A stretch of DNA of 64,000 nucleotides from an uncultured Roseiflexaceae bacterium (GTDB taxonomy: Bacteria; Chloroflexota; Chloroflexia; Chloroflexales; Roseiflexaceae): the NCBI GenBank assembly GCA_937988885.1, contig CALKHR010000018.1, positions 10,296-74,295 of the forward strand. The letters are read 5' to 3'. Made by a program: the position numbers and the translations under genes. The notes under the pieces were generated by a model. The model was not told the DNA's origin. It made no database searches and saw only the letters and a program-made list of their open reading frames with translations. Of the stretch, positions 1-8,667 are shown piece by piece; position 1 is the stretch's first letter; every line of letters starts with the position of its first letter.

Positions 1-1985
1 GTGTAGATGCCCACGCGGTCGCCGGTTTGGCGTGTGAGCGGCAGTGCTCGCTCGGTGAGCGCGAGGGCGCTGGCGAAATCTCCTTGATTGAGCGGGATGA
101 CGGCCCAGTAGATCAGGGTGAGCGCGGCGCCCCAAATGTCGCCCACGGCGATGTATCGCTCGACGCCTTCGGCGAGGAGTTTGATCGCCTGCTCGTGTTG
201 GTGTTGTCCGGCTAGGGTCAGGCCACGCATGGCGGTGCTGCGTGCGAGGCCGATCGCGTCGTTGTGCGTTTGATACCAGGCGAAGCATTCGTCGAGGTAG
301 GCGAGCGCTTCGTCGTAGGCACCCTGTCCGTAGGCTAGCACTCCGGCGGTGAGTTGGGCCAGCGCGCGGCTTTCGGGTGGCACGTCGTCGCCCTGCGCCA
401 GCAGCCAGTTGAGCCAACCGCGTCCCTCGTTGAAATGTCCCCGCATCCATAGGAAGAGCCAGAGCGACCAGTTGAGTTGCGCAACCGCTCGATAGTTGCG
501 CACTTCGATCTGCCAGCGCATAGCGTCGCGGAAGTTCGGGTAGTCGAGCGTGAAGCGGGTGATCCAGGCGACTTGTTCGGCGCTGCGCATCAAGTCGTAG
601 GCTTGCTCGGCGATCTCGATGTAGTAGGCGCTGTGCCGATTGCGTATGATGGTGAGTTCGTTGTGCTGGATCAATCGGTCGAGCGCGAATTGGCGTACGG
701 TTTCGAGCAGGCGGTAGCGTCCATCGACGAAGAGCAGCAGCGATTGGTCGATCAGGCGTCGCAGCAGGTTGAGCACTTGTGACGCGGTGATGGTGTCGTC
801 GCTGCAGATGTGCTCGCAGGCTTCGAGTGTGAAGGTGCCGTTGAATACGGCGAGTCGCCGGAAGAAGATGCGCTCGTCGGGATTGAGCAGGTCGTAGCTC
901 CAGCCGATCGCGGCCCGCATGGTGCGCTGGCGTTCGGGTTGGTCGCGCAGGTGGCCTTCGAGCAGGGTGAGCGCTTGGTCGAGGCGGGTGGCGATGGTGT
1001 CGAGGGGCAGGAAGGCCAGTTGGGCGGCGGCCAGTTCGATCGCGAGCGGCAAGCCTTCGAGGCGCTGGCAGATCTGGGTGACCTGTTTGTAGTTGTCGGC
1101 GGTGAGTGCGAAGTGTGGCAGGGCTTGGCGCGCTCGTTCGAGAAAGAGTTGCACCGAGGCGGTTCGTGCGATGATCGCCATGTGGGGGCTGTTCGGCACT
1201 TCTAGGCCCGCCAGTTCGTGCACCCATTCCAGCCGCAGCCGCAGGCGTTCACGAGAGGTCACCAGGAGTTGCAGGCGCGGGGCTTCCTGCAGCAGCCGTG
1301 AGAGGAACGCGCAGGTGCGGTCGCCCTGTGTGATGCTGAGCAGTTGTTCGAGGTTGTCGAGCACCAGCAGCATGTGGTAGTTGCTGAGGTAGGCGCAGAG
1401 CGCTGTTTCGGCATCTTGGTTGGCGGGCAAGGTGTGGTTGAGCGTTTCGGCGATCGCGAACGGGATATTGCTCGCATCGGTGATAGTGGCCAGGGGCACG
1501 AACACGCTTCGATCCTCGAACTCGGGCGTTAGTTGGGTGCTTGCGTGCAGGGCTAGGCTCGATTTGCCCGTACCTCCCGGACCGAGCACGCTCACCAAGC
1601 GGCGGCGCTCCTTGATCTGCAGGTGGTGCAGGCGTTGCAGGTCGCTGGCTCGCCCGAACAGCGTATCAAGCGGTTGCTGCGCGATCGGTACGTGTGGGGC
1701 TAGGCTTGGTGGCGTGGTTATGGAGGTGGTGGTTGGCGTGTTGGCCTTTGCGAGTGTGATGGGGGTGCGGGCTTCTTGGAGGAAGGTTTCGCGCTCGGTA
1801 TGCTCGATCTTGAGCACATCGGCGAGGCGCACGGCCATCTCTCGCGAGGGCCGACGCCGCCCATGCTCAAAGGCACGCACTGTCTGAACCGAGCAGTTGA
1901 CGAGCGCTGCTAGGGCCTCTTGCGTGAGATCGTTGGCTATGCGTATTTGGCGTAGCCGTGCAGCAAAATGAGTCGTGTGGGCCAT
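1..1985 (-). CDS. XRE-HTH / NTPase / TPR transcriptional regulator (3' end outside window)
   Basis: The protein starts at 1985 and runs off the left edge, so about 661 residues are visible. An XRE helix-turn-helix lies at about residues 6-60 (contains LTQEALAALVNCSVQTVRAFE). A P-loop GPGGTGKS follows near residue 132 and a Walker B LLVLDNLEQL near 205, giving an NB-ARC/STAND-type ATPase. The rest is helical with TPR-like repeats (for example ALAQLTAGVLAYGQGAYDEALAYLDE). This order is typical of large STAND regulators of Chloroflexota and actinomycetes, in which the TPR part is thought to sense a ligand or partner and the ATPase gates the HTH. Target genes are unknown. No Shine-Dalgarno precedes the ATG and the -10 box lies almost on top of it, so the message may be leaderless. 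The start fits because the HTH begins at once. Confidence 0.88.
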   Translation of the reverse strand, partial: MAHTTHFAARLRQIRIANDLTQEALAALVNCSVQTVRAFEHGRRRPSREMAVRLADVLKIEHTERETFLQEARTPITLAKANTPTTTSITTPPSLAPHVPIAQQPLDTLFGRASDLQRLHHLQIKERRRLVSVLGPGGTGKSSLALHASTQLTPEFEDRSVFVPLATITDASNIPFAIAETLNHTLPANQDAETALCAYLSNYHMLLVLDNLEQLLSITQGDRTCAFLSRLLQEAPRLQLLVTSRERLRLRLEWVHELAGLEVPNSPHMAIIARTASVQLFLERARQALPHFALTADNYKQVTQICQRLEGLPLAIELAAAQLAFLPLDTIATRLDQALTLLEGHLRDQPERQRTMRAAIGWSYDLLNPDERIFFRRLAVFNGTFTLEACEHICSDDTITASQVLNLLRRLIDQSLLLFVDGRYRLLETVRQFALDRLIQHNELTIIRNRHSAYYIEIAEQAYDLMRSAEQVAWITRFTLDYPNFRDAMRWQIEVRNYRAVAQLNWSLWLFLWMRGHFNEGRGWLNWLLAQGDDVPPESRALAQLTAGVLAYGQGAYDEALAYLDECFAWYQTHNDAIGLARSTAMRGLTLAGQHQHEQAIKLLAEGVERYIAVGDIWGAALTLIYWAVIPLNQGDFASALALTERALPLTRQTGDRVGIY

Positions 1986-1994
1986 GATATGGCT

Positions 1995-2000
1995 ATTATA
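1995..2000 (-). promoter_or_regulatory. -10 box of the HTH/NTPase gene
   Basis: TATAAT on the minus strand, in the context AGTATAATAGCC. Transcription would begin near 1988, only about 3 nt before the ATG at 1985. No good -35 hexamer is visible; the best candidate is a poor TTCAAC 18 bp upstream. Confidence 0.45.
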
Positions 2001-2026
2001 CTGCATATTGTTGACACCGTTGAAAA

Positions 2027-2073
2027 AGCGTTTATGCAATGGACGGAGAGATGTATCAAACTCCGTAAACGCT
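2027..2073. repeat. Two-part inverted repeat between divergent genes
   Basis: AGCGTTT (2027-2033) pairs with AAACGCT (2067-2073). Inside it ACGGAG (2043-2048) pairs with CTCCGT (2061-2066). The right arms are contiguous, while the left arms are separated by 9 nt. It lies about 40 bp upstream of the minus-strand promoter, so it could be an operator for the HTH regulator or a folded RNA element. Confidence 0.5.
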
Positions 2074-2333
2074 GCTCTGTGGTAGGGAAGCGTGCGATTG
2101 TTATGGCGCGCTGATCGAAAACGTATCATATGCCAATTGGGAGATGGCCTTGTCACTGCTCATTCGCGCTCATCGTTAACGCTGTTCCAATAGTACTTGC
2201 AGCATAACGAAATACCGCATGCATATAGGCTATCACTGTTTGTATTTAGCATACATATCACAAAAAAGGCATTTGATAGGTGATGCTAAAAAAGTGTGTA
2301 TATGCCTAGTAGCAGATCGGTACTATTGAGGAA

Positions 2334-2362
2334 TTGAGATTGCAATTTACTAATTGTATACT
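2334..2362 (+). promoter_or_regulatory. Sigma70-type promoter of the 164-residue orphan
   Basis: TTGAGA (2334-2339), a 17 bp spacer, then TATACT (2357-2362). Five of six bases match consensus in each hexamer. The start codon at 2435 would give a leader of about 65 nt. Confidence 0.65.
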
Positions 2363-2434
2363 TTTGCTACAAGGTTATTTAATACTCACGTCATTGCCTA
2401 ACACTTGCGGTGCTGAGTTAAGGAATCTCTAGAA

Positions 2435-2929
2435 ATGTCCATTCAACTACCACAAGCACAACGCACTGCTCGTCCGCGATATATTCCTCTCCCTCGGCTT
2501 CAGAACTCAGTATGGCTGCAGACCACGCAGTCCTTGCGAACGACGAGTGACCCGAAATATATGCAATACATCGTCTCACAACTGATGTTAGCATTGCAGA
2601 CGATGCGTAACGCACTCGAATACGCTGTCGAGCATGACGGCTCATCGTCGGCTGAACTCGTTCTGAGGCGTTGGCTCGCCCCCACGGCCCGACAGATCGA
2701 AGAAATCATTCAACGCTTCTCCGAACTGTCCATCTCGAAGATGCCGATCGGCATCGAAATCATTCAAGGCTTGACGGTCGTGGTGTTAGCTGCCGATATG
2801 CTTGCTCAGGATACCAATGCGATCCATGGCGAAGTGTACGCTCTTCTTGAGCGCAATGCTCAACGCGTGGCCGAGGACCTGCAAGTGATTGATCTCTCTT
2901 CGACTGTCTCCCTCAATAGCGCGTTATAA
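2435..2929 (+). CDS. Hypothetical protein, 164 residues
   Basis: I do not recognise this protein. It is soluble, mostly helical and mildly acidic, with no signal peptide, membrane segment, cysteine cluster or familiar motif. The first 35 residues are basic and proline-containing, and the remainder (SQLMLALQTMRN, APTARQIEEIIQRF, GIEIIQGLTVVVLAADMLAQ) reads as a helical bundle. An AAGGA ribosome site at 2420-2424 supports the ATG. It has its own strong promoter (2334-2362) and its own terminator (2943-2971), so it is a monocistronic gene and not a chance frame. The spacing and the strong signals suggest an actively expressed small protein. Function is open. Confidence 0.75.
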   Translation: MSIQLPQAQRTARPRYIPLPRLQNSVWLQTTQSLRTTSDPKYMQYIVSQLMLALQTMRNALEYAVEHDGSSSAELVLRRWLAPTARQIEEIIQRFSELSISKMPIGIEIIQGLTVVVLAADMLAQDTNAIHGEVYALLERNAQRVAEDLQVIDLSSTVSLNSAL

Positions 2930-2942
2930 CGCTAATGCGGAG

Positions 2943-2971
2943 GTCGGGCGCTTATGCAGCGCCCGACTTTT
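2943..2971 (+). terminator. Rho-independent terminator of the orphan gene
   Basis: GTCGGGCGC (2943-2951) and GCGCCCGAC (2959-2967) form a perfect 9 bp stem with a 7 nt loop, followed by TTTT. It begins 13 nt after the stop codon. Confidence 0.85.
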
Positions 2972-3286
2972 GCTGTGCGCTTTCGCCTTCAGCCAGCCTG
3001 ATCCCCATACCTCCCAAAAGCGCGCCTTTCCGCATTCCGACCGATACCCGTAACAGGCGGGAAGAGAGTTGGGGCGCTAGCCTGCAGCGCATCGGTACGA
3101 TATCAAAGAAAGGAGCGTGTTGCCAAAGGTTACCACTAGATTGATGCAATGATGGTTCATCCAGTATGATATTATGGTTGTTCAATGAGGTTTGGCACCA
3201 TTAAGGAAAGTTCCCGAAACATCTTACAAGAATCGGCTTGTAACGTAACGCACTCGTTCGACGTATACCAACTGCAAGAGCGAATC

Positions 3287-3316
3287 TTGCGAATGTAAAA
3301 GGGATTTTGCTATAAT
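3287..3316 (+). promoter_or_regulatory. Extended -10 promoter of the DedA gene
   Basis: TTGCGA (3287-3292), an 18 bp spacer, and TGCTATAAT (3308-3316), an extended -10 with a perfect TATAAT. The start codon is at 3386, so the leader is about 60 nt and contains the inverted repeat at 3336-3375. Confidence 0.65.
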
Positions 3317-3335
3317 AGCTTGTATATTAGTAAGG

Positions 3336-3375
3336 ACCAGTGGTAGTCGTCCATATCGGTTCTGCAGCCACTGGT
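3336..3375 (+). promoter_or_regulatory. Leader inverted repeat before the DedA gene
   Basis: ACCAGTGG (3336-3343) and CCACTGGT (3368-3375) form a perfect 8 bp stem with a 24 nt loop. It ends 10 nt before the ATG, where a ribosome site would normally lie, and no Shine-Dalgarno is visible there. It could be an operator or a translational control hairpin. Confidence 0.4.
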
Positions 3376-3385
3376 AAAACAACAC

Positions 3386-4627
3386 ATGCTCGATCTGGTA
3401 ACGCGTCATAGCTTTATCGCGATTTGCCTGGCTATATTCCTCGAGGAATTGGGCGTCCCTATGCCTATTCCTACTGATATCCTCATTATCTTTGCTGGGG
3501 CAGCCAGCGGCCAATCCTTCGCTAAACTCACGCTTTGGTTTGTACTTATTTCGATCGTCTCAGCGCTCGGTTCAAGCGGGCTTTACCTGATCGTGCGGCG
3601 CGGTGGTCGCCCTTTAGTGGAGCGTTTTGGCCGCTATGTGCACCTCGGCCCCGAGCAATTGATGCGTGCCGAGCAGACCTTGAATCGCACCGGATGGTTC
3701 GGCATTGCGTGTGGGCGGGCGCTCCCCGGCGTGCGCTATGTGACCGTGATCGCCTGTGGTCTGCTGCGCGTGCCATACGGTCGCTATATCACCGCTCACA
3801 TCGCGGGATCATCGGTTTATATCGTTGTTTTTCTTACGCTCGGCTCCTACTTTGGGCCGATGATCGCCGAGCGTCTCCACGCTCCCGAAATCGTGCTGCG
3901 CCTGCTGTGGCTGGGTGCGCTCTCGTTGGGCCTGCCCTTGCTGCTGGGTTGGTTGTGCGTTCGTGGCCATGCACGCTACGTTGCTGAGCCATCGCGTTGG
4001 CGGCAATTCAGTGCTCTGCTGCTGGCGAGCTTTCTCGGTTCCACTTCGCTCGCCGCCACCTGGGCCGGGGCTGCCGCCCTCACCGAGGTGTTGGGTGACC
4101 CGCGCTCGATCGATATGAGCCATATGCTCGCTCGTATTCTGCTCTCTACCGGTTTCCGCGCTTCTCATGTGAGCGCCCTCATCCTTGTGTACGCGGGCAT
4201 TCTGCTCATTTGCGCGATGGTCGGTGTCTGCTACTACGAGCTTATCCAGCCGCGCCTCGCATCGCACCGCACACCGCTTCTGCATCAAGCGCTTGGCCTT
4301 GCCCTGCTAGGCGGCATTGTCGTCGCGAGTTGTTTTAGCATCGCAATGCTGTTCGGCCACCTACGCCCGATTCAGCCTTGGTGGTCCTCCGATGGATCGT
4401 TGGTTCTGCTGGCCGTCATGGCGGGTGTCTTGTCCTATACGCTCACCACTGTGTTCGGGCGCGCCCTCGCCATCGCCGTGCTGCCCTCGCTGCGTCGCAA
4501 CCGCTCGGCTGCTACGCCGCCCGCCGCTGCCCCCGAATGCTTGGAAGTGGTCCCGCAGCCTCCAAGCGAGCCGATCCATCCTGTCCCTAATCCTCAGCCA
4601 TCAACCACCAATACGCCTCCCTCGTAA
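3386..4627 (+). CDS. DedA/SNARE-associated-type membrane protein with C-terminal membrane extension
   Basis: Residues 1-195 match the DedA (VTT domain) family: an N-terminal re-entrant region with EELGVPMPIPTDILI, the G-rich segment IVRRGGRPLVERFGRY, and GRALPGVRYVTVIACG, equivalent to the conserved arginine-containing motif of DedA proteins. DedA proteins act in the inner membrane as lipid (for example undecaprenyl phosphate) or ion transport factors. Usual length is 200-220 residues. Here a further 215 residues follow, with about four extra membrane segments (near 205-230, 260-285, 305-330 and 340-365) and a proline-rich cytoplasmic tail. The extension is not a family I recognise. The gene stands alone behind its own promoter; the ATG has no clear ribosome site. 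Confidence 0.82.
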   Translation: MLDLVTRHSFIAICLAIFLEELGVPMPIPTDILIIFAGAASGQSFAKLTLWFVLISIVSALGSSGLYLIVRRGGRPLVERFGRYVHLGPEQLMRAEQTLNRTGWFGIACGRALPGVRYVTVIACGLLRVPYGRYITAHIAGSSVYIVVFLTLGSYFGPMIAERLHAPEIVLRLLWLGALSLGLPLLLGWLCVRGHARYVAEPSRWRQFSALLLASFLGSTSLAATWAGAAALTEVLGDPRSIDMSHMLARILLSTGFRASHVSALILVYAGILLICAMVGVCYYELIQPRLASHRTPLLHQALGLALLGGIVVASCFSIAMLFGHLRPIQPWWSSDGSLVLLAVMAGVLSYTLTTVFGRALAIAVLPSLRRNRSAATPPAAAPECLEVVPQPPSEPIHPVPNPQPSTTNTPPS

Positions 4628-4676
4628 TGCGCCATGTGGTTCATGGCGAAGAGGACTAAGTGGCGCCTTTCACCCA

Positions 4677-4704
4677 TTGCATCAAACATTTTCGTGTGTA
4701 TAAT
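4677..4704 (+). promoter_or_regulatory. Promoter of the glycosidase/ABC importer cluster
   Basis: TTGCAT (4677-4682), a 16 bp spacer and a perfect TATAAT (4699-4704). Transcription toward the glycosidase would start near 4711 and give a leader of about 165 nt before the ATG at 4877. Confidence 0.6.
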
Positions 4705-4876
4705 ATATTCGCTCGGGCAGGGTGGGAGCGCCACGAGGCGCGTGCTGTAGCCGCAGCACCACAACGCTATGCTCAGCAACGCCACTATAGTCCATGCCCC
4801 CAGCATACCACCTCGCCAAGGCACGAAACTTGGTAGCACCACGGCAATATTCATCAACACAACTAGAAAACGCAAC

Positions 4877-7066
4877 ATGTTGATTTCACAACGAACACTA
4901 CGTTTTGGCAAGTACACACTACTCGCCGCCGATACGCAGCGCGATGTCGTACCGTACTTCCTCGCTGGTCGGAAGATGTATTCAGTTGGTATGACCAGCG
5001 GAGACATCCAACCGATCGGAGCCGAACACCTAGTGGGCGAAATGGGTGGCCTCTGGGCGCATCCGCTAAAAGTGGCTGATGGCCTCACTATCCTCCTCAG
5101 TGACCAGAACGGTCAGCACCCTATGACGCATAGCGTCGAAGTGATCGAGCTGCTCTCGCACATCGAATGGCGCTATCGCATCGGTGGCATGGAGATCCGT
5201 CGGCGCGATTTCATCGTCGAGGATCAAGCCGCCTTTGTCGCGCTGCTCACCATGCGCAACGCGGGCATCCGTCCACGCGAGGGCAAACTGCACCTCAACG
5301 TTTGGCTGAAGTTTTTGGGCAGTTGGTTCAGTGGCCTAACTCATGGAGAAAGCCGCTACTGGCTCGAAAATCACGTGGTGCTAGGGTACGACAACCTCTG
5401 GGAGGGTCGTTGGGGTGTTGCATGTGGCACTACCATCTCGCCCGAGAGCTGCACATTCGAAAAACGCGCCATCGGTCAGTTGGCAACCCTGGTCTATCCT
5501 TTTACGCTGGGGCCGGGCGAAACGGCGAGCTGGGAGTTTGTGTTGGCTGCCGATCACGAGACCGGCCACCAAGGGGCGCATCGCGTCTTTAGCCAAGTGG
5601 CAGGCAACGGCGAAAAGCTTCTACAAGCGAAGCTCAACCACTACTACTCCACCATCGCGACAGGTGTTATGCTGGAGACGCCCGAGCACAGCGTGAACCG
5701 TTCGTTTGTGCTCGCCAAGGCTAATCTGCAACTGCTCACTGCCGAGTATACGCCCTACATGCCGCAATACTTCTTGGCTGGCGTGCCCGAATACCCGCAG
5801 TTGTTCGGCTGCGATATCGAGTACACCGTGCCGGGTGCAACCGCCGCAGGATTCGGCGATGTGGTGCGCAGTTCACTGCTCGGCCTTGCGTCGTACGGTA
5901 GTCGTGCGTGCGGGCGCATCCCCCACGAAGTAACGACCAATGGCCGCGTATTCCACCCGGGCAACACTCAAGAGACGCCTCAATTCGTCGCCGCCTGCTG
6001 GGACTATTTCCGCTGGACGGGCGATCTGGCCTTCCTGCGGCAAGTGTACAGCGTCTGCAAAGAGGGCATCGACGAGTACATGCCTGCCATGTGGGGGAGT
6101 GGCACACTCTATCCAGTGGGCGATGGTGTGGTCGAGCGGATGGGCATGGGCTCGCGCAAGTTAGATAGCACCTGCTACCTGTACCAAGCGCTCTGTGCGC
6201 TGCGCGAGATGGCTACCACGCTCGATATACCCGATGAGATACGGCGCTACGGCACGCATGCCAAGGAGCTTCAGCGGCGCTTCGATGCCGATTGGTGGAT
6301 CGAGGACGAGGGCATGTATGCCGATTCGCGCCATTCCGATGGCACGCTGCAACTCGATGGCCATTGGACTGTGGTGCTGCCGCTGCAGGTCGGCCTCGCG
6401 CCCGAGGAGCATGCGCGTCGCTCGCTCACGCGCATCATGAACGAGTGGGTGAACCAGTGGGGTTTGATGCACACCCGTGAGCGTGACGAGCAAGTCTGGA
6501 CTCTGCCAACCGGCCTATTGGCTCTCACTGCGTTCCGCTACGGTGAGTCTGAGTTGGGGTTAAAACTGCTCGAAAATATCGCGGCAACGGCAAGCTATGG
6601 CACGCTTGGTGCCTTCAAAGAGCTCATACCGATCGGTCTATGCTTTGTTCAACTCTGGTCGGTGGGGCTGTATCTGCAGGGCCTGATCGAAGGATTGCTG
6701 GGTTTGCAGCCGTTGGCGCACTTGCATCAACTCGCGATAAAACCCTCTATACCCAAGCATTGGCCAGAGGTCCATTTAAACGGATTGGTGATAGGCGAAC
6801 ATACATTGGCGATGCTCTTCTCGTCCTCTCGCTTTGTATTCACGCACCTGCAGGGCACCACGCCGCTTCATTTGCGCTATTGGCTTCCGCAGAACGATGT
6901 GTCTATCGCAATGAGTACCGTGGAACCTATGGCTTCGCCGGAAACACATGCCGAGGCTACGGGCTGCTGGGTTCACATCTCTGTGCCGCCCGGCCAGCAA
7001 GCTCGTCTCGAGTTCGGTGAGCAGCAGGTGTCTATCCAAATCGCTGTGATCGAACCACTGGCCTAA
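4877..7066 (+). CDS. Six-hairpin glycosidase, amylo-alpha-1,6-glucosidase/GH-type
   Basis: The protein has 729 residues from the ATG at 4877. An in-frame ATG at 4769 would only add a basic, low-complexity leader, so I prefer 4877. Residues 1-250 look like a beta-sandwich domain and the middle (about 280-640) like an alpha/alpha six-hairpin toroid, with YPQLFGCDIEYTVPGA, HPGNTQETPQFVAACWDY, KLDSTCYLYQAL and WTLPTGLLALTAFRYGE. A C-terminal beta domain ends the protein. This is the layout of glycogen-debranching or rhamnosidase-like clan enzymes; the exact substrate cannot be read from sequence. There is no signal peptide, so it is probably cytoplasmic. It sits 87 bp before a sugar ABC importer on the same strand, which suggests that it hydrolyses the imported oligosaccharide. 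Confidence 0.75.
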   Translation: MLISQRTLRFGKYTLLAADTQRDVVPYFLAGRKMYSVGMTSGDIQPIGAEHLVGEMGGLWAHPLKVADGLTILLSDQNGQHPMTHSVEVIELLSHIEWRYRIGGMEIRRRDFIVEDQAAFVALLTMRNAGIRPREGKLHLNVWLKFLGSWFSGLTHGESRYWLENHVVLGYDNLWEGRWGVACGTTISPESCTFEKRAIGQLATLVYPFTLGPGETASWEFVLAADHETGHQGAHRVFSQVAGNGEKLLQAKLNHYYSTIATGVMLETPEHSVNRSFVLAKANLQLLTAEYTPYMPQYFLAGVPEYPQLFGCDIEYTVPGATAAGFGDVVRSSLLGLASYGSRACGRIPHEVTTNGRVFHPGNTQETPQFVAACWDYFRWTGDLAFLRQVYSVCKEGIDEYMPAMWGSGTLYPVGDGVVERMGMGSRKLDSTCYLYQALCALREMATTLDIPDEIRRYGTHAKELQRRFDADWWIEDEGMYADSRHSDGTLQLDGHWTVVLPLQVGLAPEEHARRSLTRIMNEWVNQWGLMHTRERDEQVWTLPTGLLALTAFRYGESELGLKLLENIAATASYGTLGAFKELIPIGLCFVQLWSVGLYLQGLIEGLLGLQPLAHLHQLAIKPSIPKHWPEVHLNGLVIGEHTLAMLFSSSRFVFTHLQGTTPLHLRYWLPQNDVSIAMSTVEPMASPETHAEATGCWVHISVPPGQQARLEFGEQQVSIQIAVIEPLA

Positions 7067-7153
7067 TGGCATATATCAACGCATAGCGGATCAGTAAGTG
7101 CATAGTAAAGGAGCAAATTTAGGGAAATAGCCCGATAAACAAGGAGGTTTGCT

Positions 7154-8578
7154 ATGATGCGTTTACGAAGCTCAGCTGTAAAGCTTATGCTATATGTTCT
7201 ACTGCTTCCTATCCTCGTAGCATGCGGTGCTAGTGGTAGCACAACTACTCCCACAACGGCTCCCACGACAAACTCCTCAACAAGTGGAGAACCCACGGCC
7301 AGTCAACCCGATGCAATGACCACTAGCTCCACAGGGACCACAAGTACCGAGGGTACTGCGGGTGCAAAAGGCGATGTGACCAAGTTGAGCGTCGAGGATG
7401 GCGCGAGCCTGCGCGTGGCGGTCTCGGGCAACGCAACTGAACAGAGACTGTATCAAGAAGGCATCGATCGCTTCAAGGCCATCTTCCCCAACGTGAACGT
7501 GACCATGGAGCCGATCCCCGATCAATATGAGACCGCGCTCAAGGCGGGCTTCTCCGCTGGCACGGCTCAAGACGTGTTCGTGCTGAATGGCGAGTTGATG
7601 GGCGCGTTCGCCCCGAACAATCTGCTCTTGCCCCTCGACGACGCCATGGCGACCGCAGGTGTGAACCCCGACGACTACTACGAGTCGCTGTTGACGCTCT
7701 ACCAGCACGAGGGCAAAACCTATGGCTTGCCCAAGGACTTCGGCGCGCTTGTGATCTTCATTAACAACGCTATGGCTCAGCAGGCAGGCGTCGATCCAGC
7801 CAGCATCAAGACGTGGAGCGACCTGAGTGCGGCTGCCGAGAAGATGACCAGTGGCGAAGGCCCGGGTAAAGTGTACGGTATGTGCCTGAACCCCGATATT
7901 CAGCGCTACGGTGCCTCGATGCTTCAGAACGGCAATGCGATTATTGCCGATAACAAAGCGGTATTTAACCAACCCAGTGGCCTCGCGGCGGTAGAGTTCT
8001 GGTACAGCTTCAAGCAGAACGGCACCGGCGAACTGTTCAAGGAAATGGGCAAGGGATGGTGTGGCGAAGCCTTCTCGGGCCGGAACGCGGCTATGGTGCT
8101 CGAAGGCGGTTGGCTGATCCCGTTCCTGGCTGATCCCGCCAACGGTGCAACCGATCTGGAATACACCGCGATCCCCATTCCTGTGCCGGATGGTGGCAAG
8201 CCTGCCACATGGCTATTCACCAACGCGTTTGCCGCCAATGCCCAGACCAAGTATCCGAACGCCGCCGCCGCACTGGTGTTATTCCTGACCAGCGCAGTCA
8301 ATCAGAAGGCGCTGATTCCCTCGGGTTTGGCGCTACCGAGCCTGTTGTCGCTAGCCGATGATCCGTACTTCGGCGAGAACCCCGCACAGGCTGTGTTGGT
8401 GCAACAGGGTGCAGTAGGTCACTTGGCCGATGTGGTGCTCGGTGGGCCGCTCAAGAAGGGCGATGTGATCAATGCGCTGAACGTGGACGCGATGGAGCAG
8501 ATCTTCTTAGGCGCGATGCCTCCGCAGCAAGCGCTCGATGCTGCGGCGCAGAAGGTCGATGAGATCCTAATGCGCTAA
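7154..8578 (+). CDS. Sugar ABC transporter substrate-binding lipoprotein (family 1)
   Basis: The 474-residue protein has a lipoprotein signal (LLPILVACGASG, lipidated Cys24), then a Thr/Ser-rich linker to about residue 80, and a family-1 solute-binding fold (LRVAVSGNATEQRLYQEG, FSAGTAQDVFVLNGE, GKTYGLPKDFGALVIFINN, AMVLEGGWLIPFL). Such proteins capture mono- or oligosaccharides outside the membrane and deliver them to MalF/MalG-type permeases, two of which follow directly. An excellent AAGGAGG ribosome site (7141-7147) decides the start. The ligand is unknown; the glycosidase upstream argues for an oligosaccharide. A 12 bp hairpin follows the stop and probably sets the excess of binding protein over permeases. 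Confidence 0.93.
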   Translation: MMRLRSSAVKLMLYVLLLPILVACGASGSTTTPTTAPTTNSSTSGEPTASQPDAMTTSSTGTTSTEGTAGAKGDVTKLSVEDGASLRVAVSGNATEQRLYQEGIDRFKAIFPNVNVTMEPIPDQYETALKAGFSAGTAQDVFVLNGELMGAFAPNNLLLPLDDAMATAGVNPDDYYESLLTLYQHEGKTYGLPKDFGALVIFINNAMAQQAGVDPASIKTWSDLSAAAEKMTSGEGPGKVYGMCLNPDIQRYGASMLQNGNAIIADNKAVFNQPSGLAAVEFWYSFKQNGTGELFKEMGKGWCGEAFSGRNAAMVLEGGWLIPFLADPANGATDLEYTAIPIPVPDGGKPATWLFTNAFAANAQTKYPNAAAALVLFLTSAVNQKALIPSGLALPSLLSLADDPYFGENPAQAVLVQQGAVGHLADVVLGGPLKKGDVINALNVDAMEQIFLGAMPPQQALDAAAQKVDEILMR

Positions 8579-8593
8579 CCAAGGAAACGTGGA

Positions 8594-8620
8594 GTTTGGC
8601 GGGCCGATGGCTCGCCAAAC
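8594..8620 (+). promoter_or_regulatory. Intercistronic hairpin after the binding-protein gene
   Basis: Positions 8594-8605 and 8609-8620 form a 12 bp stem (one G-U pair) around the loop GAT. There is no T-run after it, so it is likely to stabilise the upstream mRNA or partly terminate, as commonly seen after binding-protein genes of ABC operons. Confidence 0.65.
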
Positions 8621-8667
8621 TTCTACCTACGTAGATTTCCTTTCATCGAGCCAAAGGAGGTATCGAT

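Larger units (their letters stand above)
1986..2434. other. AT-rich intergenic region between divergent genes
   Basis: No coding sequence is recognised. It holds the -10 box of the minus-strand regulator, a compound inverted repeat at 2027-2073, and the promoter of the plus-strand gene at 2334-2362. The stretch 2090-2330 is AT-rich and shows nothing else that I can name. Confidence 0.6.

Noticed and set aside
3224..3514. Minus-strand 96-residue frame over the DedA leader
   Set aside because: It opposes a clear promoter and gene on the plus strand and has no recognisable protein features.
4594..4878. Minus-strand 94-residue reading frame with two hydrophobic segments, whose ATG overlaps that of the glycosidase
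   Set aside because: It has no ribosome site, and the plus-strand promoter at 4677-4704 lies inside it. Kept only as a remote possibility of a small membrane protein.
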